A DNA stretch of 64,000 nucleotides from Micavibrio_A sp040381535 (GCA_040381535.1 JBEIHF010000006.1:1-64000), one strand, 5' to 3'; shown: positions 33,555 to 41,840, counted from the first letter of the stretch. Program-made: numbers and translations. The notes: generated by a model from the letters alone, not told the origin.

Positions 33555-34190
33555 ATGAAGAAGATCAGGACCGCCAAGGGACGCAAAATTTCCTCGATCA
33601 AATGGCTCGAACGCCAGTTGACGGACCCTTACGTACAAAAAGCGAAATCCGAAGGCTATCGTTCACGTGCAGCCTATAAAATTATGGAGATCGATGCGAA
33701 GGCCCATATCCTGAAACGCGGTCAACTGGTCGTGGATCTGGGCGCCGCCCCAGGCGGGTGGTGTCAGGTCGCGGTGAAAAAAGGCTGCAAAGTCGTCGCC
33801 ATCGATATTCTCGAAATGGACGAAATAGCGGGCGTGAAATTCTTTCAAATGGATTTTATGGACGATGCCGCGCCGCAGGTTCTGGTTGATGCATTGGAAG
33901 GCCAGAAGGCGGATGTGGTGATGTCCGACATCGCGCACAACACAATCGGTCATAGAAATACCGACCACACGAAAATCATGCTGCTGGTCGAGGCGGGTTA
34001 CGATTTTGCGTGCGAGGTTTTAAAACCGGGCGGCGCGTTCGTGGCCAAAGTGTTTCAGGGCGGCACCGAAACCGAACTACTCACCCGCATGAAAAAGGAT
34101 TTTCGCACGGTAAAACATATTAAGCCTCCATCCTCGCGCAAGGAATCGCCCGAGACGTATGTGGTGGCCCAAGGCTTCCGCAAAGATTGA
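33555..34190 (+). CDS. rlmE: 23S rRNA (uridine-2'-O)-methyltransferase RlmE
   Basis: Methylates U2552 of 23S rRNA in the 50S subunit. Start ATG 33555 (MKKIRTAKGRKISSIKWLER). The catalytic tetrad K-D-K-E is visible: SRAAYKIMEID, MSDIAHNTIGHRNTDH, VAKVFQGG and SRKESPETYVVAQGF. The SAM loop is VDLGAAPGGWCQVA. The usual SDMAPNTTG reads SDIAHNTIG here. 211 residues, normal for the family. Confidence 0.95.
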   Translation: MKKIRTAKGRKISSIKWLERQLTDPYVQKAKSEGYRSRAAYKIMEIDAKAHILKRGQLVVDLGAAPGGWCQVAVKKGCKVVAIDILEMDEIAGVKFFQMDFMDDAAPQVLVDALEGQKADVVMSDIAHNTIGHRNTDHTKIMLLVEAGYDFACEVLKPGGAFVAKVFQGGTETELLTRMKKDFRTVKHIKPPSSRKESPETYVVAQGFRKD

Positions 34191-34195
34191 GAAAT

Positions 34196-34287
34196 CAGTT
34201 GGTATGAAGTAAATAATAAAAGGAAAGGGGCCGCCATGTGCGGCCTTAATGTTGGCCGACTTTATCGGTCAACATTAATCTTTTTAG
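34196..34287 (+). repeat. Hairpin repeat element, copy 1
   Basis: Begins CAGTTGGTATGAAGTA and contains hairpin A (GGCCGC-CATGT-GCGGCC, 34229-34245), immediately followed by a long hairpin B: TTAATGTTGGCCGA (34246-34259), a five-base loop, TCGGTCAACATTAA (34265-34278), a 14-pair stem with one G-T pair. A close copy lies at 34911-35029. There is no good T run, so it is not a plain terminator. Confidence 0.75.
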
Positions 34288-34338
34288 CCCCCCCAATTGG
34301 GCAAAAACCTCTCAAAAGCCTCATTATTTTCAATAATA

Positions 34339-34367
34339 TTGACTTAGGGAAAATTCCCCGATATAAA
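34339..34367 (+). promoter_or_regulatory. Promoter of the orphan gene at 34402
   Basis: TTGACT (34339-34344), exactly 17 bp, TATAAA (34362-34367). The spacer holds the interrupted palindrome GGGAA-AA-TTCCC (34347-34358), a possible operator. Predicted transcript start is near 34374. Confidence 0.6.
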
Positions 34368-34401
34368 CTGCAGCATCGGTAATTAGAGAAAACAGTGACC
34401 C

Positions 34402-34860
34402 ATGCAACTGAACACAGCACACCCATTATATCTGCGTCTTGATGAAATTCCGCTTTCCATGACAGTCAGGAAAGTATGGGACAGCGTTGTGGGCGTTACT
34501 CTTGGCAAAGCCTCTTTGAACACGGGTAATTTTTTCAAACATTATACCGAAGACACACCTTTCCCCGTTCTTGTGCATATTCACGCTAGCCCCTACAAGC
34601 AGGGCAACTACAAGCTCGTGGGCCTCGCTGCAAGTTTTGATGGCGGTGGAATGGGTGAATGTCACGACAAGGTTCAAGAAGTTGAACTGGGCACTTTTGA
34701 TGCAAAAACGACCAAGAAAATTATCGAAGGTTTCGGCAAGGACAGAATAGTCGCACCAGGCGCGGAGATACCTGCGGATTCTACCTTGGGGTATCGCCAG
34801 CCTCGCATCGAAGGCCAAAAAGACGTAAAATGGATTGATTATCTTGCCCACAAAATGTAA
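34402..34860 (+). CDS. Uncharacterised protein (152 residues) between two repeat copies
   Basis: The product begins MQLNTAHPLYLRLDEIPLSM and includes LVGLAASFDGGGMGECHDKV and a C-terminal GYRQPRIEGQKDVKWIDYLA. It has no signal peptide, no membrane segment and a single cysteine. I do not recognise the family. It has its own strong promoter and is bracketed by two copies of a hairpin repeat about 715 bp apart, which suggests it was inserted or duplicated as a unit between rlmE and guaB. Confidence 0.6.
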   Translation: MQLNTAHPLYLRLDEIPLSMTVRKVWDSVVGVTLGKASLNTGNFFKHYTEDTPFPVLVHIHASPYKQGNYKLVGLAASFDGGGMGECHDKVQEVELGTFDAKTTKKIIEGFGKDRIVAPGAEIPADSTLGYRQPRIEGQKDVKWIDYLAHKM

Positions 34861-34910
34861 GTAGTTTTCGCAGGCAGCGTCTTGTCTGCGCTTTAGAAAA
34901 TATTGATAAA

Positions 34911-35029
34911 TTAGTTGGTATAAAGTATAAAAATTTGAATAACGGGCCGCCTTGTGCGGCCCTTAATATTGGTCCACATTCGGGCCTTTAAAAATGTGGA
35001 CTTAGTCCACCAACATTAACACTTTTAGG
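34911..35029 (+). repeat. Hairpin repeat element, copy 2, upstream of guaB
   Basis: Starts TTAGTTGGTATAAAGTA, then hairpin A (GGGCCGC-CTTGT-GCGGCCC, 34944-34962), then outer arms TTAATATTGG (34963-34972) and CCAACATTAA (35010-35019). Compared with copy 1, about 24 extra bases lie inside. The inner part can fold two mutually exclusive ways: TCCACATT (34973-34980) with AATGTGGA (34993-35000), or TGGAC-TTA-GTCCA (34997-35009). Confidence 0.72.
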
Positions 35030-35040
35030 GAAAATATGTC

Positions 35041-35068
35041 TTTACTTTTGCGCTAGAACCCTTATATA
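35041..35068 (+). promoter_or_regulatory. Likely guaB promoter
   Basis: TTTACT (35041-35046), 16 bp, TATATA (35063-35068), placing the transcript start about 30 nt ahead of the guaB ATG and just downstream of repeat copy 2. Confidence 0.45.
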
Positions 35069-35104
35069 TGCCCTGCAAACGACGCATCAAAGAAAGCGGT
35101 TTGC

Positions 35105-36595
35105 ATGGCCAAGACAATTTCCCCCTCGATCCTGATCCCCGAAGCCTACACATTCGACGATGTGTTATTGCTCCCCGGCGCTTCCGATGTCTTGCCCGAT
35201 GCCGTCAACACCCAGACACAACTGACAAAAACCATCCGCCTCAACATTCCGCTTCTGTCTTCCGCCATGGACACGGTGACGGAAACCGAAATGGCGATCG
35301 CCATGGCGCAAAATGGCGGCCTCGGTATCTTACACCGAAATATGTCCATCGCAGAACAGGCCGAAATGGTCCGCCGCGTCAAACGCTTCGAAAGCGGCAT
35401 GGTGGTTAACCCGATCACAATAGATCCCGATTCAACTTTGGGTCAGGCCTTGGCCTTGATGCGCCAGCACAGCATTTCGGGTATTCCCGTCACGGAAAAA
35501 AGCACGGGCAAGTTGCTTGGTATTTTGACCAACCGCGACGTACGCTTTGCCGAAAATATGAACCAGCCAGTGCGCGAGCTGATGACCTCCGAAGGTTTGG
35601 TCAAGGTCTACAACAAGGTTACGAAAGAAGAAGCGCGCAAAATGCTCCACAAACATCGCATCGAAAAACTACTGGTCGTCGATAACGATGAACGCTGCAT
35701 CGGTTTGGTAACGGTGAAAGATATTGAGAAGGCTCAGAAATTCCCGAACGCTTGCAAGGATGATAAAGACCGCCTGCGCGTCGGTGCCGCTATCGGTACG
35801 GGTGAAAATTCTCTGGAACGAGCCGAAGCTTTGGCGGATGCGGAACTCGATGTGCTCGTTGTCGATACTGCGCACGGTCATTCCAAAGGCGTCATTCAAA
35901 TGGTCGAGCGTGTGCGCAAGCTTCGCACCAACGGTTTGCAGATTATCGCAGGCAACATCGCGACAGGCGAAGCCGCGAAGGCACTTATCGGCGCCGGCGC
36001 GGATGCTGTAAAAGTCGGTATTGGGCCCGGTTCCATCTGCACCACGCGCGTGGTCGCGGGTGTGGGCGTACCTCAGTTGACGGCGATCATGAACGTTGCC
36101 GAAGAAGCCTCCAAACACGGCATCCCCGTGATTGCCGATGGCGGGATAAAATATTCTGGTGACTATGCAAAAGCGATTGCTGCAGGCGCGGACGTCGCCA
36201 TGATGGGCGGTGCGTTTGCAGGAACGGACGAAGCGCCCGGCGAAATCATTTTGTATCAGGGCAGATCATACAAATCATATCGCGGTATGGGTTCTGTGGG
36301 TGCGATGATGGAAGGTTCCGCCGATCGTTACTTCCAAGGCAATGTAAAACAATCCAACAAATTGGTGCCCGAAGGCATCGAGGGACGTGTACCTTACAAA
36401 GGCCCCGTCAGCAACGTCATACACCAGATGGTCGGTGGTTTGCGCGCCGCGATGGGTTACACGGGTTCCGCCACGATTGCCGACATGAAAAAGAATGCGC
36501 AGTTCGTGCGCATGACGGGCGCGGGCTATCGTGAAAGCCATGTTCATGACGTGACGATCACAGCCGAAGCGCCTAACTACAGAACCGAAAGCTGA
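35105..36595 (+). CDS. guaB: IMP dehydrogenase
   Basis: Oxidises IMP to XMP, the committed step to GMP; guaA, the next step, is at 47930. 496 residues: YTFDDVLLLPGASDVLP, SSAMDTVTETEMAIAMAQNG, two CBS domains (about 95-210, e.g. HSISGIPVTEKSTGKLLGIL), the catalytic loop GPGSICTTRVVAGVGVPQ with its active cysteine, and the flap region YKSYRGMGSVGAM. Full length for the family. Confidence 0.97.
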   Translation: MAKTISPSILIPEAYTFDDVLLLPGASDVLPDAVNTQTQLTKTIRLNIPLLSSAMDTVTETEMAIAMAQNGGLGILHRNMSIAEQAEMVRRVKRFESGMVVNPITIDPDSTLGQALALMRQHSISGIPVTEKSTGKLLGILTNRDVRFAENMNQPVRELMTSEGLVKVYNKVTKEEARKMLHKHRIEKLLVVDNDERCIGLVTVKDIEKAQKFPNACKDDKDRLRVGAAIGTGENSLERAEALADAELDVLVVDTAHGHSKGVIQMVERVRKLRTNGLQIIAGNIATGEAAKALIGAGADAVKVGIGPGSICTTRVVAGVGVPQLTAIMNVAEEASKHGIPVIADGGIKYSGDYAKAIAAGADVAMMGGAFAGTDEAPGEIILYQGRSYKSYRGMGSVGAMMEGSADRYFQGNVKQSNKLVPEGIEGRVPYKGPVSNVIHQMVGGLRAAMGYTGSATIADMKKNAQFVRMTGAGYRESHVHDVTITAEAPNYRTES

Positions 36596-36598
36596 TAA

Positions 36599-36781
36599 TT
36601 ATTCGTTGCCTTTGAGTTTCTTGGCTTCGTCTTGAAAGGCTTCACCGACATCTTCCACGGCTTCACCAATAGAATCTGCCATTTTCTCTGCGGGCGTTTT
36701 CTTAGTGTTCTCGTAAATCAGAACGCCGAGAATACCGATGAGGACGATGGCGATGAGGGCCAGAATTGCTTTTTGCGACAT
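36599..36781 (-). CDS. Small single-pass membrane protein (60 residues)
   Basis: Start ATG 36781 is set by AGAGGA about 9 bp upstream (MSQKAILALIAIVLIGILGV); the frame runs on upstream without a ribosome site. One membrane helix (4-24) is followed by an acidic/lysine amphipathic tail (EKMADSIGEAVEDVGEAFQD). This resembles small YtxH/ElaB-like stress proteins in form only. Convergent with guaB, three bases between the genes. Confidence 0.7.
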   Translation of the reverse strand: MSQKAILALIAIVLIGILGVLIYENTKKTPAEKMADSIGEAVEDVGEAFQDEAKKLKGNE

Positions 36782-36980
36782 GATAAATTTCCTCTTAATA
36801 ATGCTGAGCATAGGGCTTTTCGCATAGATAGGGTAAGGCTGTTGTTGGGTGAAATTAATGGCTTTAATAAAATAACCTTTGGTAATATCGAGCGTTTTCA
36901 ATTTCATCCATCAGGTGGGTTTTTTTATTATGTATAATAAAAGCCGCACAAAAGCAAGAATTTAAGTGTTACAAAGGCGC

Positions 36981-37517
36981 ATGAACATTCGCAAATCCAT
37001 ACATTCCGACATCCCCGCTATAGCAGCCCTTCATATCGAAGGCTGGAAGGGCGCCTATGGCGGGATCGTGGATCAAAGCTATTTGGACACCCTCAATCTC
37101 GACATGCGCATCAAAAGCTGGACCGAATGGATGGCCTCGGGCGAAAGCGAGGTTTTCGTTGGTGAAAAGGATGGCCGCATTGCGGGATTTGTCACGATAG
37201 GCCGCACCAAGACCGCGCCACCGGGATCATCGCCCATCCGCCCAAGCCATTCAGGAGAGATTTATGCCATCTACCTTCACCCCGATGTCTGGAGGCAGGG
37301 CATAGGTACGGCTCTGCTCAAGCACGCCATGCGCGAGTTGAAGGCCAGACGACATTCTACCGTCTGCTTGTGGGTGCTGGACGCGAATGTTCGCGCCAAA
37401 GCGTTTTACGAAAAAATGGGCGGCCAGAAGTTGGGCGGCAAAATGATTGAAATCGGCCCTTCGAACCTGAAGGAAATCTGTTACGGCTGGCGTGATACTT
37501 CGGTGCTCTGCGCCTAA
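36981..37517 (+). CDS. GNAT family N-acetyltransferase
   Basis: ATG 36981 follows AAAGG; 178 residues. N-terminus MNIRKSIHSDIPAIAALHIE and the acetyl-CoA site IYLHPDVWRQGIGTALLKHA are typical, followed by LWVLDANVRAKAFYEKMGGQ. Similar proteins are annotated as phosphinothricin- or RimI-like acetyltransferases; the substrate is unknown. It stands alone between guaB and the small exported proteins. Confidence 0.88.
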   Translation: MNIRKSIHSDIPAIAALHIEGWKGAYGGIVDQSYLDTLNLDMRIKSWTEWMASGESEVFVGEKDGRIAGFVTIGRTKTAPPGSSPIRPSHSGEIYAIYLHPDVWRQGIGTALLKHAMRELKARRHSTVCLWVLDANVRAKAFYEKMGGQKLGGKMIEIGPSNLKEICYGWRDTSVLCA

Positions 37518-37719
37518 CATATGTAAATTTCTCCATCAATTTACTTGGTTTTGGACATATTTCCGCCACGATTGAAACTGAAGAAAAAGAATCTTGCGCA
37601 TATTTCTGTTTTCGGGGCCAAAACGTCCTAAATCTCTCTTGATCCCGCCGTGCTTTTGCACATAGTAGGGTAGCCGAAAGCAATTGTGCAAAGGCATTTT
37701 AATACTGAGGACCTCGACT

Positions 37720-38022
37720 ATGAACAAATACATGATGATGCTGGTTGCTGCCGGCCTGATGGTAGCCCCTGTAATGGCAAAAGCCCAAGACCATGCTGCT
37801 GACCATGCAGCTGACCATGCCGCTCCTGCTGCTGAAGCTCCTGCTGCTGAAGCTCCTGCCGCTGTTGAAAAAGAACTCGCTGACGGTACGAAAGTTTCCG
37901 TTGAAGGCGATGCAGTTTCCGTTGTTGCCGCTGACGGCACGAAAACGGCTGCTCCCGATGGCGAACACGCTCTGAAAGACGGCACGACGATCACCGTGAA
38001 AGATGGTAAAATCGTCAAGTAA
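37720..38022 (+). CDS. Small exported protein with HAAD and AEAP repeats
   Basis: 100 residues from ATG 37720 (GAGGA 8 bp upstream). A Sec signal (MNKYMMMLVAAGLMVAPVMA) precedes a low-complexity head built from DHAA repeats (DHAADHAADHAAP) and AEAPAAEAPA, then a compact region KELADGTKVSVEGDAVSVVA... KDGTTITVKDGKIVK rich in glycine turns. The histidine/aspartate repeats could bind metal; that is inference. A terminator follows. An 8-bp inverted repeat TTTGCACA/TGTGCAAA (37655-37662, 37685-37692) lies in the leader. Confidence 0.75.
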   Translation: MNKYMMMLVAAGLMVAPVMAKAQDHAADHAADHAAPAAEAPAAEAPAAVEKELADGTKVSVEGDAVSVVAADGTKTAAPDGEHALKDGTTITVKDGKIVK

Positions 38023-38050
38023 TTGACGTTCCGATTTTTCGGAATAAGAC

Positions 38051-38083
38051 AAAAAGCCTGCACAAATGTTGCAGGCTTTTTTC
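38051..38083 (+). terminator. Terminator after the HAAD-repeat protein
   Basis: AAAAAGCCTGCA, loop, TTGCAGGCTTTTTT: strong stem with T run. A smaller hairpin TTCCGA-TTTT-TCGGAA (38029-38044) precedes it. Confidence 0.88.
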
Positions 38084-38224
38084 TTTTAAAAAATGGAAAG
38101 AATCCTGCGCGGACCTATTGCATCTGGGCAAAACGATGGCATGATACCCCACAGATTTTTTAGAAATGGTTCTAAAATACAATTTTTCTTTTTTTGGAGA
38201 TTACTTTTTTTTGGAGATTACTTA

Positions 38225-38464
38225 ATGAAAAAATACGCCGTGATGATGGCATCCGCCGCCCTGATCGCTTCCGCACCCGCTTACTATGCTTTCCAAGCGC
38301 AAGCTGAAGAAGCCGCTCCCGCAACAACGGAGGCCGCTGCTCCTGTTTCCGAAGAAGCAAAAGTTAATGCCGCTGCTCCTGCTGCTGAAGGAACGCCTGA
38401 AGCTGCAGCTGCTGAAACGCCTGCTTCCGGCGAAGCTCCTGCTGAAGAAAAAGCAGCCGAGTAA
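38225..38464 (+). CDS. Small alanine/glutamate/proline-rich exported protein
   Basis: 79 residues from ATG 38225. Sec signal MKKYAVMMASAALIASAPAY, then an almost pure A/E/P/T sequence (EEAAPATTEAAAPVSEEAKV ... ) with no cysteine. It resembles the neighbour at 37720 in layout, signal and the PAAE repeats, so the two may be paralogues. The ribosome site is tandemly duplicated: GGAGATTAC preceded by a T tract occurs at 38189-38204 and 38205-38221, and only the second is correctly spaced. Function unknown. Confidence 0.7.
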   Translation: MKKYAVMMASAALIASAPAYYAFQAQAEEAAPATTEAAAPVSEEAKVNAAAPAAEGTPEAAAAETPASGEAPAEEKAAE

Positions 38465-38483
38465 CTTAGGATCGTATCTAATT

Positions 38484-38511
38484 AAAAGCCCGCCGATTTG
38501 GCGGGCTTTTT
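38484..38511. terminator. Bidirectional terminator
   Basis: AAAAGCCCGCC-GATTT-GGCGGGCTTTTT between two convergent genes; T runs on both strands. Confidence 0.88.
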
Positions 38512-38513
38512 CT

Positions 38514-39602
38514 TTATGCGGCTTTGTTTAAAAACGGATAATCGATATAACCTTCCGCGCCACCGCCGTAAAATGTTGCGGGGTCGGGCGCATTGAGAGG
38601 CGCACCAATTTTTAAACGCGTGACAAGATCGGGGTTCGCGATGAACGGAACGCCGAACGCTACCGCTTCGGCAAGGCCCGTATCCACCGCTTCGTTGCCG
38701 TGCCCGGAATCATATCCACCGTTCACAGTGATGTTGCCGGTATAGGCCTTTGCAATTTGCGGTGTCACATAAGGCTCTCCTGCGAACGCTTTGCCAGAAT
38801 CAGGATACGGTTCCATGATATGGAGATACGCTAGATTGAACGAGGACAATGCTTTCGCGTATGCGATAAAGGTTTTGACAGGATCGCTATCATGCGTACC
38901 GCCATTTGGATTGGTCGGCGAAATGCGGATACCGGTTTTGCTAACGCCCACCGCTTTTACGACCGCGTCGACAACCTGTAAAGGGAAACGAATGCGGTTT
39001 TCGATAGAACCCCCATACTCATCAGTGCGCTGGTTAGCACCGTCGCGCACGAATTGGTCCAAAAGATAACCATTCGCGCCGTGAATTTCCACACCATCAA
39101 AACCTGCACGGATAGAACGCTTCGCCGCCGCAACATAATCATCTATAATTCCCGGAAGCTCGGAAATTTCGAGCGCGCGCGGCACGGTATATTCTTTTTT
39201 ACCCGCTGTATCGCGCGTGAAACCCTCGGGTTTGATGGCGGAGGGCGCAACCGTGTCCTCACCGTTCTGAAACACGGGGTGGGAGAGGCGTCCCATATGC
39301 CAGAGTTGCAGTACGATTTTACCGCCACGTTTGTGAACGGCATCGGTTACACGCTTCCAGCCCGCTTCCATTTCATCGGTGTAAATACCGGGAGCACCGG
39401 CCCACCCATATCCTTGCACTGATATCGCGGTGGCTTCGGAGATTATCAGCCCCGCGTCGGCGCGTTGGGCGTAATATTCTACCATCAGATCGTTGGGAAT
39501 GCGGCTATAGCCCGCGCGGCCGCGGGTGAGTGGCGCCATGATGATACGGTTATTCAAGGAAAGGCCGCCCAATTGGACGGGATCAAATAAGGTTTTAGTC
39601 AT
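38514..39602 (-). CDS. Old Yellow Enzyme family alkene reductase (NemA-like)
   Basis: FMN-dependent NAD(P)H enoate/nitro reductase of 362 residues. Motifs: NRIIMAPLTRGRAG, IVLQLWHMGRLSHP, the FAAAAKRSIRAGFDGVEIHG variant (AAKRSIRAGFDGVEIHGANG) with YLLDQF, and RIRFPLQVVDAV. It is probably involved in detoxifying electrophiles; the physiological substrate is unknown. Single gene, no regulator adjacent. Confidence 0.92.
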   Translation of the reverse strand: MTKTLFDPVQLGGLSLNNRIIMAPLTRGRAGYSRIPNDLMVEYYAQRADAGLIISEATAISVQGYGWAGAPGIYTDEMEAGWKRVTDAVHKRGGKIVLQLWHMGRLSHPVFQNGEDTVAPSAIKPEGFTRDTAGKKEYTVPRALEISELPGIIDDYVAAAKRSIRAGFDGVEIHGANGYLLDQFVRDGANQRTDEYGGSIENRIRFPLQVVDAVVKAVGVSKTGIRISPTNPNGGTHDSDPVKTFIAYAKALSSFNLAYLHIMEPYPDSGKAFAGEPYVTPQIAKAYTGNITVNGGYDSGHGNEAVDTGLAEAVAFGVPFIANPDLVTRLKIGAPLNAPDPATFYGGGAEGYIDYPFLNKAA

Positions 39603-39718
39603 TTTCGCCCCTCTAGGCTGTCTCTATCAGGTGAGAATGGAGTGCGCCACAAAAAATTCAAGCCAAAAATCCCAAAAAGTTTTCCTTTGGCCCCTAAAAC
39701 AGGCTAAACCTTCGCTCC

Positions 39719-41017
39719 ATGAGACCAGCCGCCCGTATCCAGAGCGCCATAGACCTGCTAGCCCGCATTAACGCGGGACGCATTCCCATGGACAATACCA
39801 TCCGTGATTTTATGGCCGCGCGGCGTTTTATCGGCTCCAAGGACCGCACGGCGATTGTCGAAAGGGTCTACCGCGTTATGCGTTCCCACGCCCGCTTGGG
39901 ATGGTGGATAGAGCAGGGGGAAATCCAAGATACTTCACGTGGCCGCGTTCTTGCCGATTTGATGTTCACGGAAACCCCAAGTGAAGTTGATCTCGAAACG
40001 ATATTCGTTGGTGGGAAACATGACCCCGATCCTCTGGATGAAAAAGAATTGGCCTTCGCGGAATTTCTGCATGGTAAATCTTTGAATAACCCCGCCATGC
40101 CTTCGCACATTCGCGCCGAATGCCCTGAATGGGCGCGTGAGAAACTGGAAAATCTTTTTCGCCATGAATTCGAAGATCACATGAAGGCTATGATTGATCC
40201 TGCGCCTCTCGATCTGCGCGTCAATACAGTAAAAGGCAATATTGACGAAGCGCTGGAATCTCTAAAGGCCGATGGCGTGCGCGTAAAGAAAACACCTTAT
40301 TCCCCGATCGCGCTCCGCGCCGAAGGTAAGCCGTTCATGAGTGATACGAGAGCTTTCAAAAAAGGCCTTGTCGAAATTCAAGATGAGGGATCGCAATTGA
40401 TCGGTTTGGTCAGCGGTGCAAAGCCCGGCATGCGTGTGCTCGATTTCTGCGCCGGCGGCGGCGGTAAGACGCTCGTTCTCGCTGCTATGATGAATAACAA
40501 AGGCAACATCGTTGCCATGGACAATGATTCCCGCCGTCTTGAAAAAGGCCGCCCGCGTTACAAGAAAGCCGGCGTGCATAACGTCGAACTGCGTTCTTTG
40601 GCCGAAGAGCAAAACCGCAAATGGCTCCGCCGCCAAAAAGGCACGATGGATGTAGTTCTGGTCGATGCGCCGTGCTCTTCTTCCGGCACGTGGCGCCGCA
40701 ACCCCGATTTACGCTGGCTCCATTACGGCCCGTCCTTGGACGAGATCAAACAGATACAATCCGATATTCTCGACAAGATTGCCGACAAGGTAAAAATCGG
40801 CGGGCGTCTGGTCTATGCGACCTGTTCACTTTTCCCTGAGGAAAACGAACAACAGGTGCAGGCGTTTATGACACGTCACCCGAGCTATAAACTACTCGAA
40901 GTCTCTGAACTCACGTCAGAAAACCCGCTTCCTGCGGCGGGGCCATACATGCGCCTCTACCCTAAAGACCATGCTACGGACGGGTTCTTCGCCGCCGTAC
41001 TGGAAAAAACCGCTTAA
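39719..41017 (+). CDS. RsmB/NOP-type RNA (cytosine-5) methyltransferase
   Basis: 432 residues. The N-terminal NusB-like region (residues 1-120) precedes a SAM-binding domain: DFCAGGGGKTLVLAAMM, VDAPCSSSGTWRRNPDLRW and the catalytic YATCSLFPEENEQQ. Both conserved cysteines (in PCSSSGT and TCS) are present. It methylates rRNA or tRNA cytosine; the exact site cannot be assigned. Start ATG 39719; monocistronic. Confidence 0.92.
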   Translation: MRPAARIQSAIDLLARINAGRIPMDNTIRDFMAARRFIGSKDRTAIVERVYRVMRSHARLGWWIEQGEIQDTSRGRVLADLMFTETPSEVDLETIFVGGKHDPDPLDEKELAFAEFLHGKSLNNPAMPSHIRAECPEWAREKLENLFRHEFEDHMKAMIDPAPLDLRVNTVKGNIDEALESLKADGVRVKKTPYSPIALRAEGKPFMSDTRAFKKGLVEIQDEGSQLIGLVSGAKPGMRVLDFCAGGGGKTLVLAAMMNNKGNIVAMDNDSRRLEKGRPRYKKAGVHNVELRSLAEEQNRKWLRRQKGTMDVVLVDAPCSSSGTWRRNPDLRWLHYGPSLDEIKQIQSDILDKIADKVKIGGRLVYATCSLFPEENEQQVQAFMTRHPSYKLLEVSELTSENPLPAAGPYMRLYPKDHATDGFFAAVLEKTA

Positions 41018-41502
41018 AATCATTTCTTGATAAATTCGCTTGTTGCCACCTATCACCAAAATAGTTGGTAACTAACATCTATATGTATTAGTATGGTTAT
41101 CAAATCCTTATCGGGCCATATTCTCTATCAATAAACTCTCAAAACCATGCGTTTGGCGCTTGATGAATGCGCAAATAAGGGCATTGATCTTACCGGTGCT
41201 AACTTGTGGCATTTGAAGATTTCCTGCCGTAATGTTGTATCGTCTGGTGCGCAAAGATCGCAAGGCAGCATTCAAAAAATATGTCGAAAATTTACCAATT
41301 AGATCAGGAATATGCGGAGATGCCCGATGATTATTTACGTGAGACTCGGCAGCACGCGCTATGAGTTTGGAATGTAATAAGGAATTCAGCGGTCTGCCCC
41401 TCTATAAAAGAAAAAAGTTACCATTGCGAAACGATTGTGGATATGCCATATACTGAAATTATATTCACATCAGAAAATGGACACCGACAAGAAGAGCGGC
41501 TA
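41018..41502 (+). other. Gene-free AT-rich stretch with degenerate coding remnants
   Basis: No complete gene is seen. A 51-codon frame from about 41146 begins MRLALDECANKGIDLTGANL, similar to the head of pentapeptide-repeat proteins, but then loses the repeat and stops. Overlapping short frames (MLYRLVRKDRKAAFKKYVEN in another frame; MSKIYQLDQEYAEMPDDYLR at 41281-41364) look like further debris. The segment is best read as decayed horizontally acquired DNA ahead of the regulator gene. Confidence 0.4.
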
Positions 41503-41826
41503 ATGACAAACAAAAAACTGGTAAAATTACAATCGATCCTACAAGAACTTATCTCGATTGATCCTGAATTCCCCATTCAATGGGTAACGGTCTTCGCCGA
41601 GATCGCGGGTGAAGAAGGTGTTTCCTTGAAAGATATTTCCGACCGCACCGGAATTTCGATGTCCGTAATGTCGCGCACTATCGGCGCATTGTCGAACGCA
41701 CGCCGCATGGGTAAACCTTATGGCCTCATCATGGTCAAGCACGCGCGCGACGACCGCCGCCGCAAGGAACTTTTCCTTTCTGCAAAAGGCAAGAAGCTGG
41801 TCGAAAAACTCGAAAAAGCGATCTAG
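41503..41826 (+). CDS. MarR-like winged-helix transcriptional regulator
   Basis: About 107 residues from ATG 41503 (MTNKKLVKLQSILQELISID); an upstream frame extends to 41437 without better evidence. The winged helix shows VSLKDISDRTGISMSVMSRT as the recognition unit and a wing DDRRRKELFLSAKGKKLVEK, the typical MarR ending. The dimerisation helices are shorter than in classic MarR. It has no gene partner beyond the convergent metE; the target is unknown. Confidence 0.75.
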   Translation: MTNKKLVKLQSILQELISIDPEFPIQWVTVFAEIAGEEGVSLKDISDRTGISMSVMSRTIGALSNARRMGKPYGLIMVKHARDDRRRKELFLSAKGKKLVEKLEKAI

Positions 41827-41840
41827 CTTCAAAATGATTT

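Noticed and set aside
34229..34245. Ordinary terminator after rlmE
   Set aside because: The GC hairpin is followed by TTAATGTTGG instead of a T run and is repeated at 34944, so a repeat element explains it better.
37793..37860. CRISPR-like or tandem DNA repeat
   Set aside because: The repeats encode the DHAA and AEAP peptide repeats of an exported protein; units are short, imperfect and without spacers.
41060..41075. Third copy of the hairpin repeat (ATAGTTGGTAACTAAC)
   Set aside because: Only the 9-base head TAGTTGGTA is shared; neither hairpin follows.
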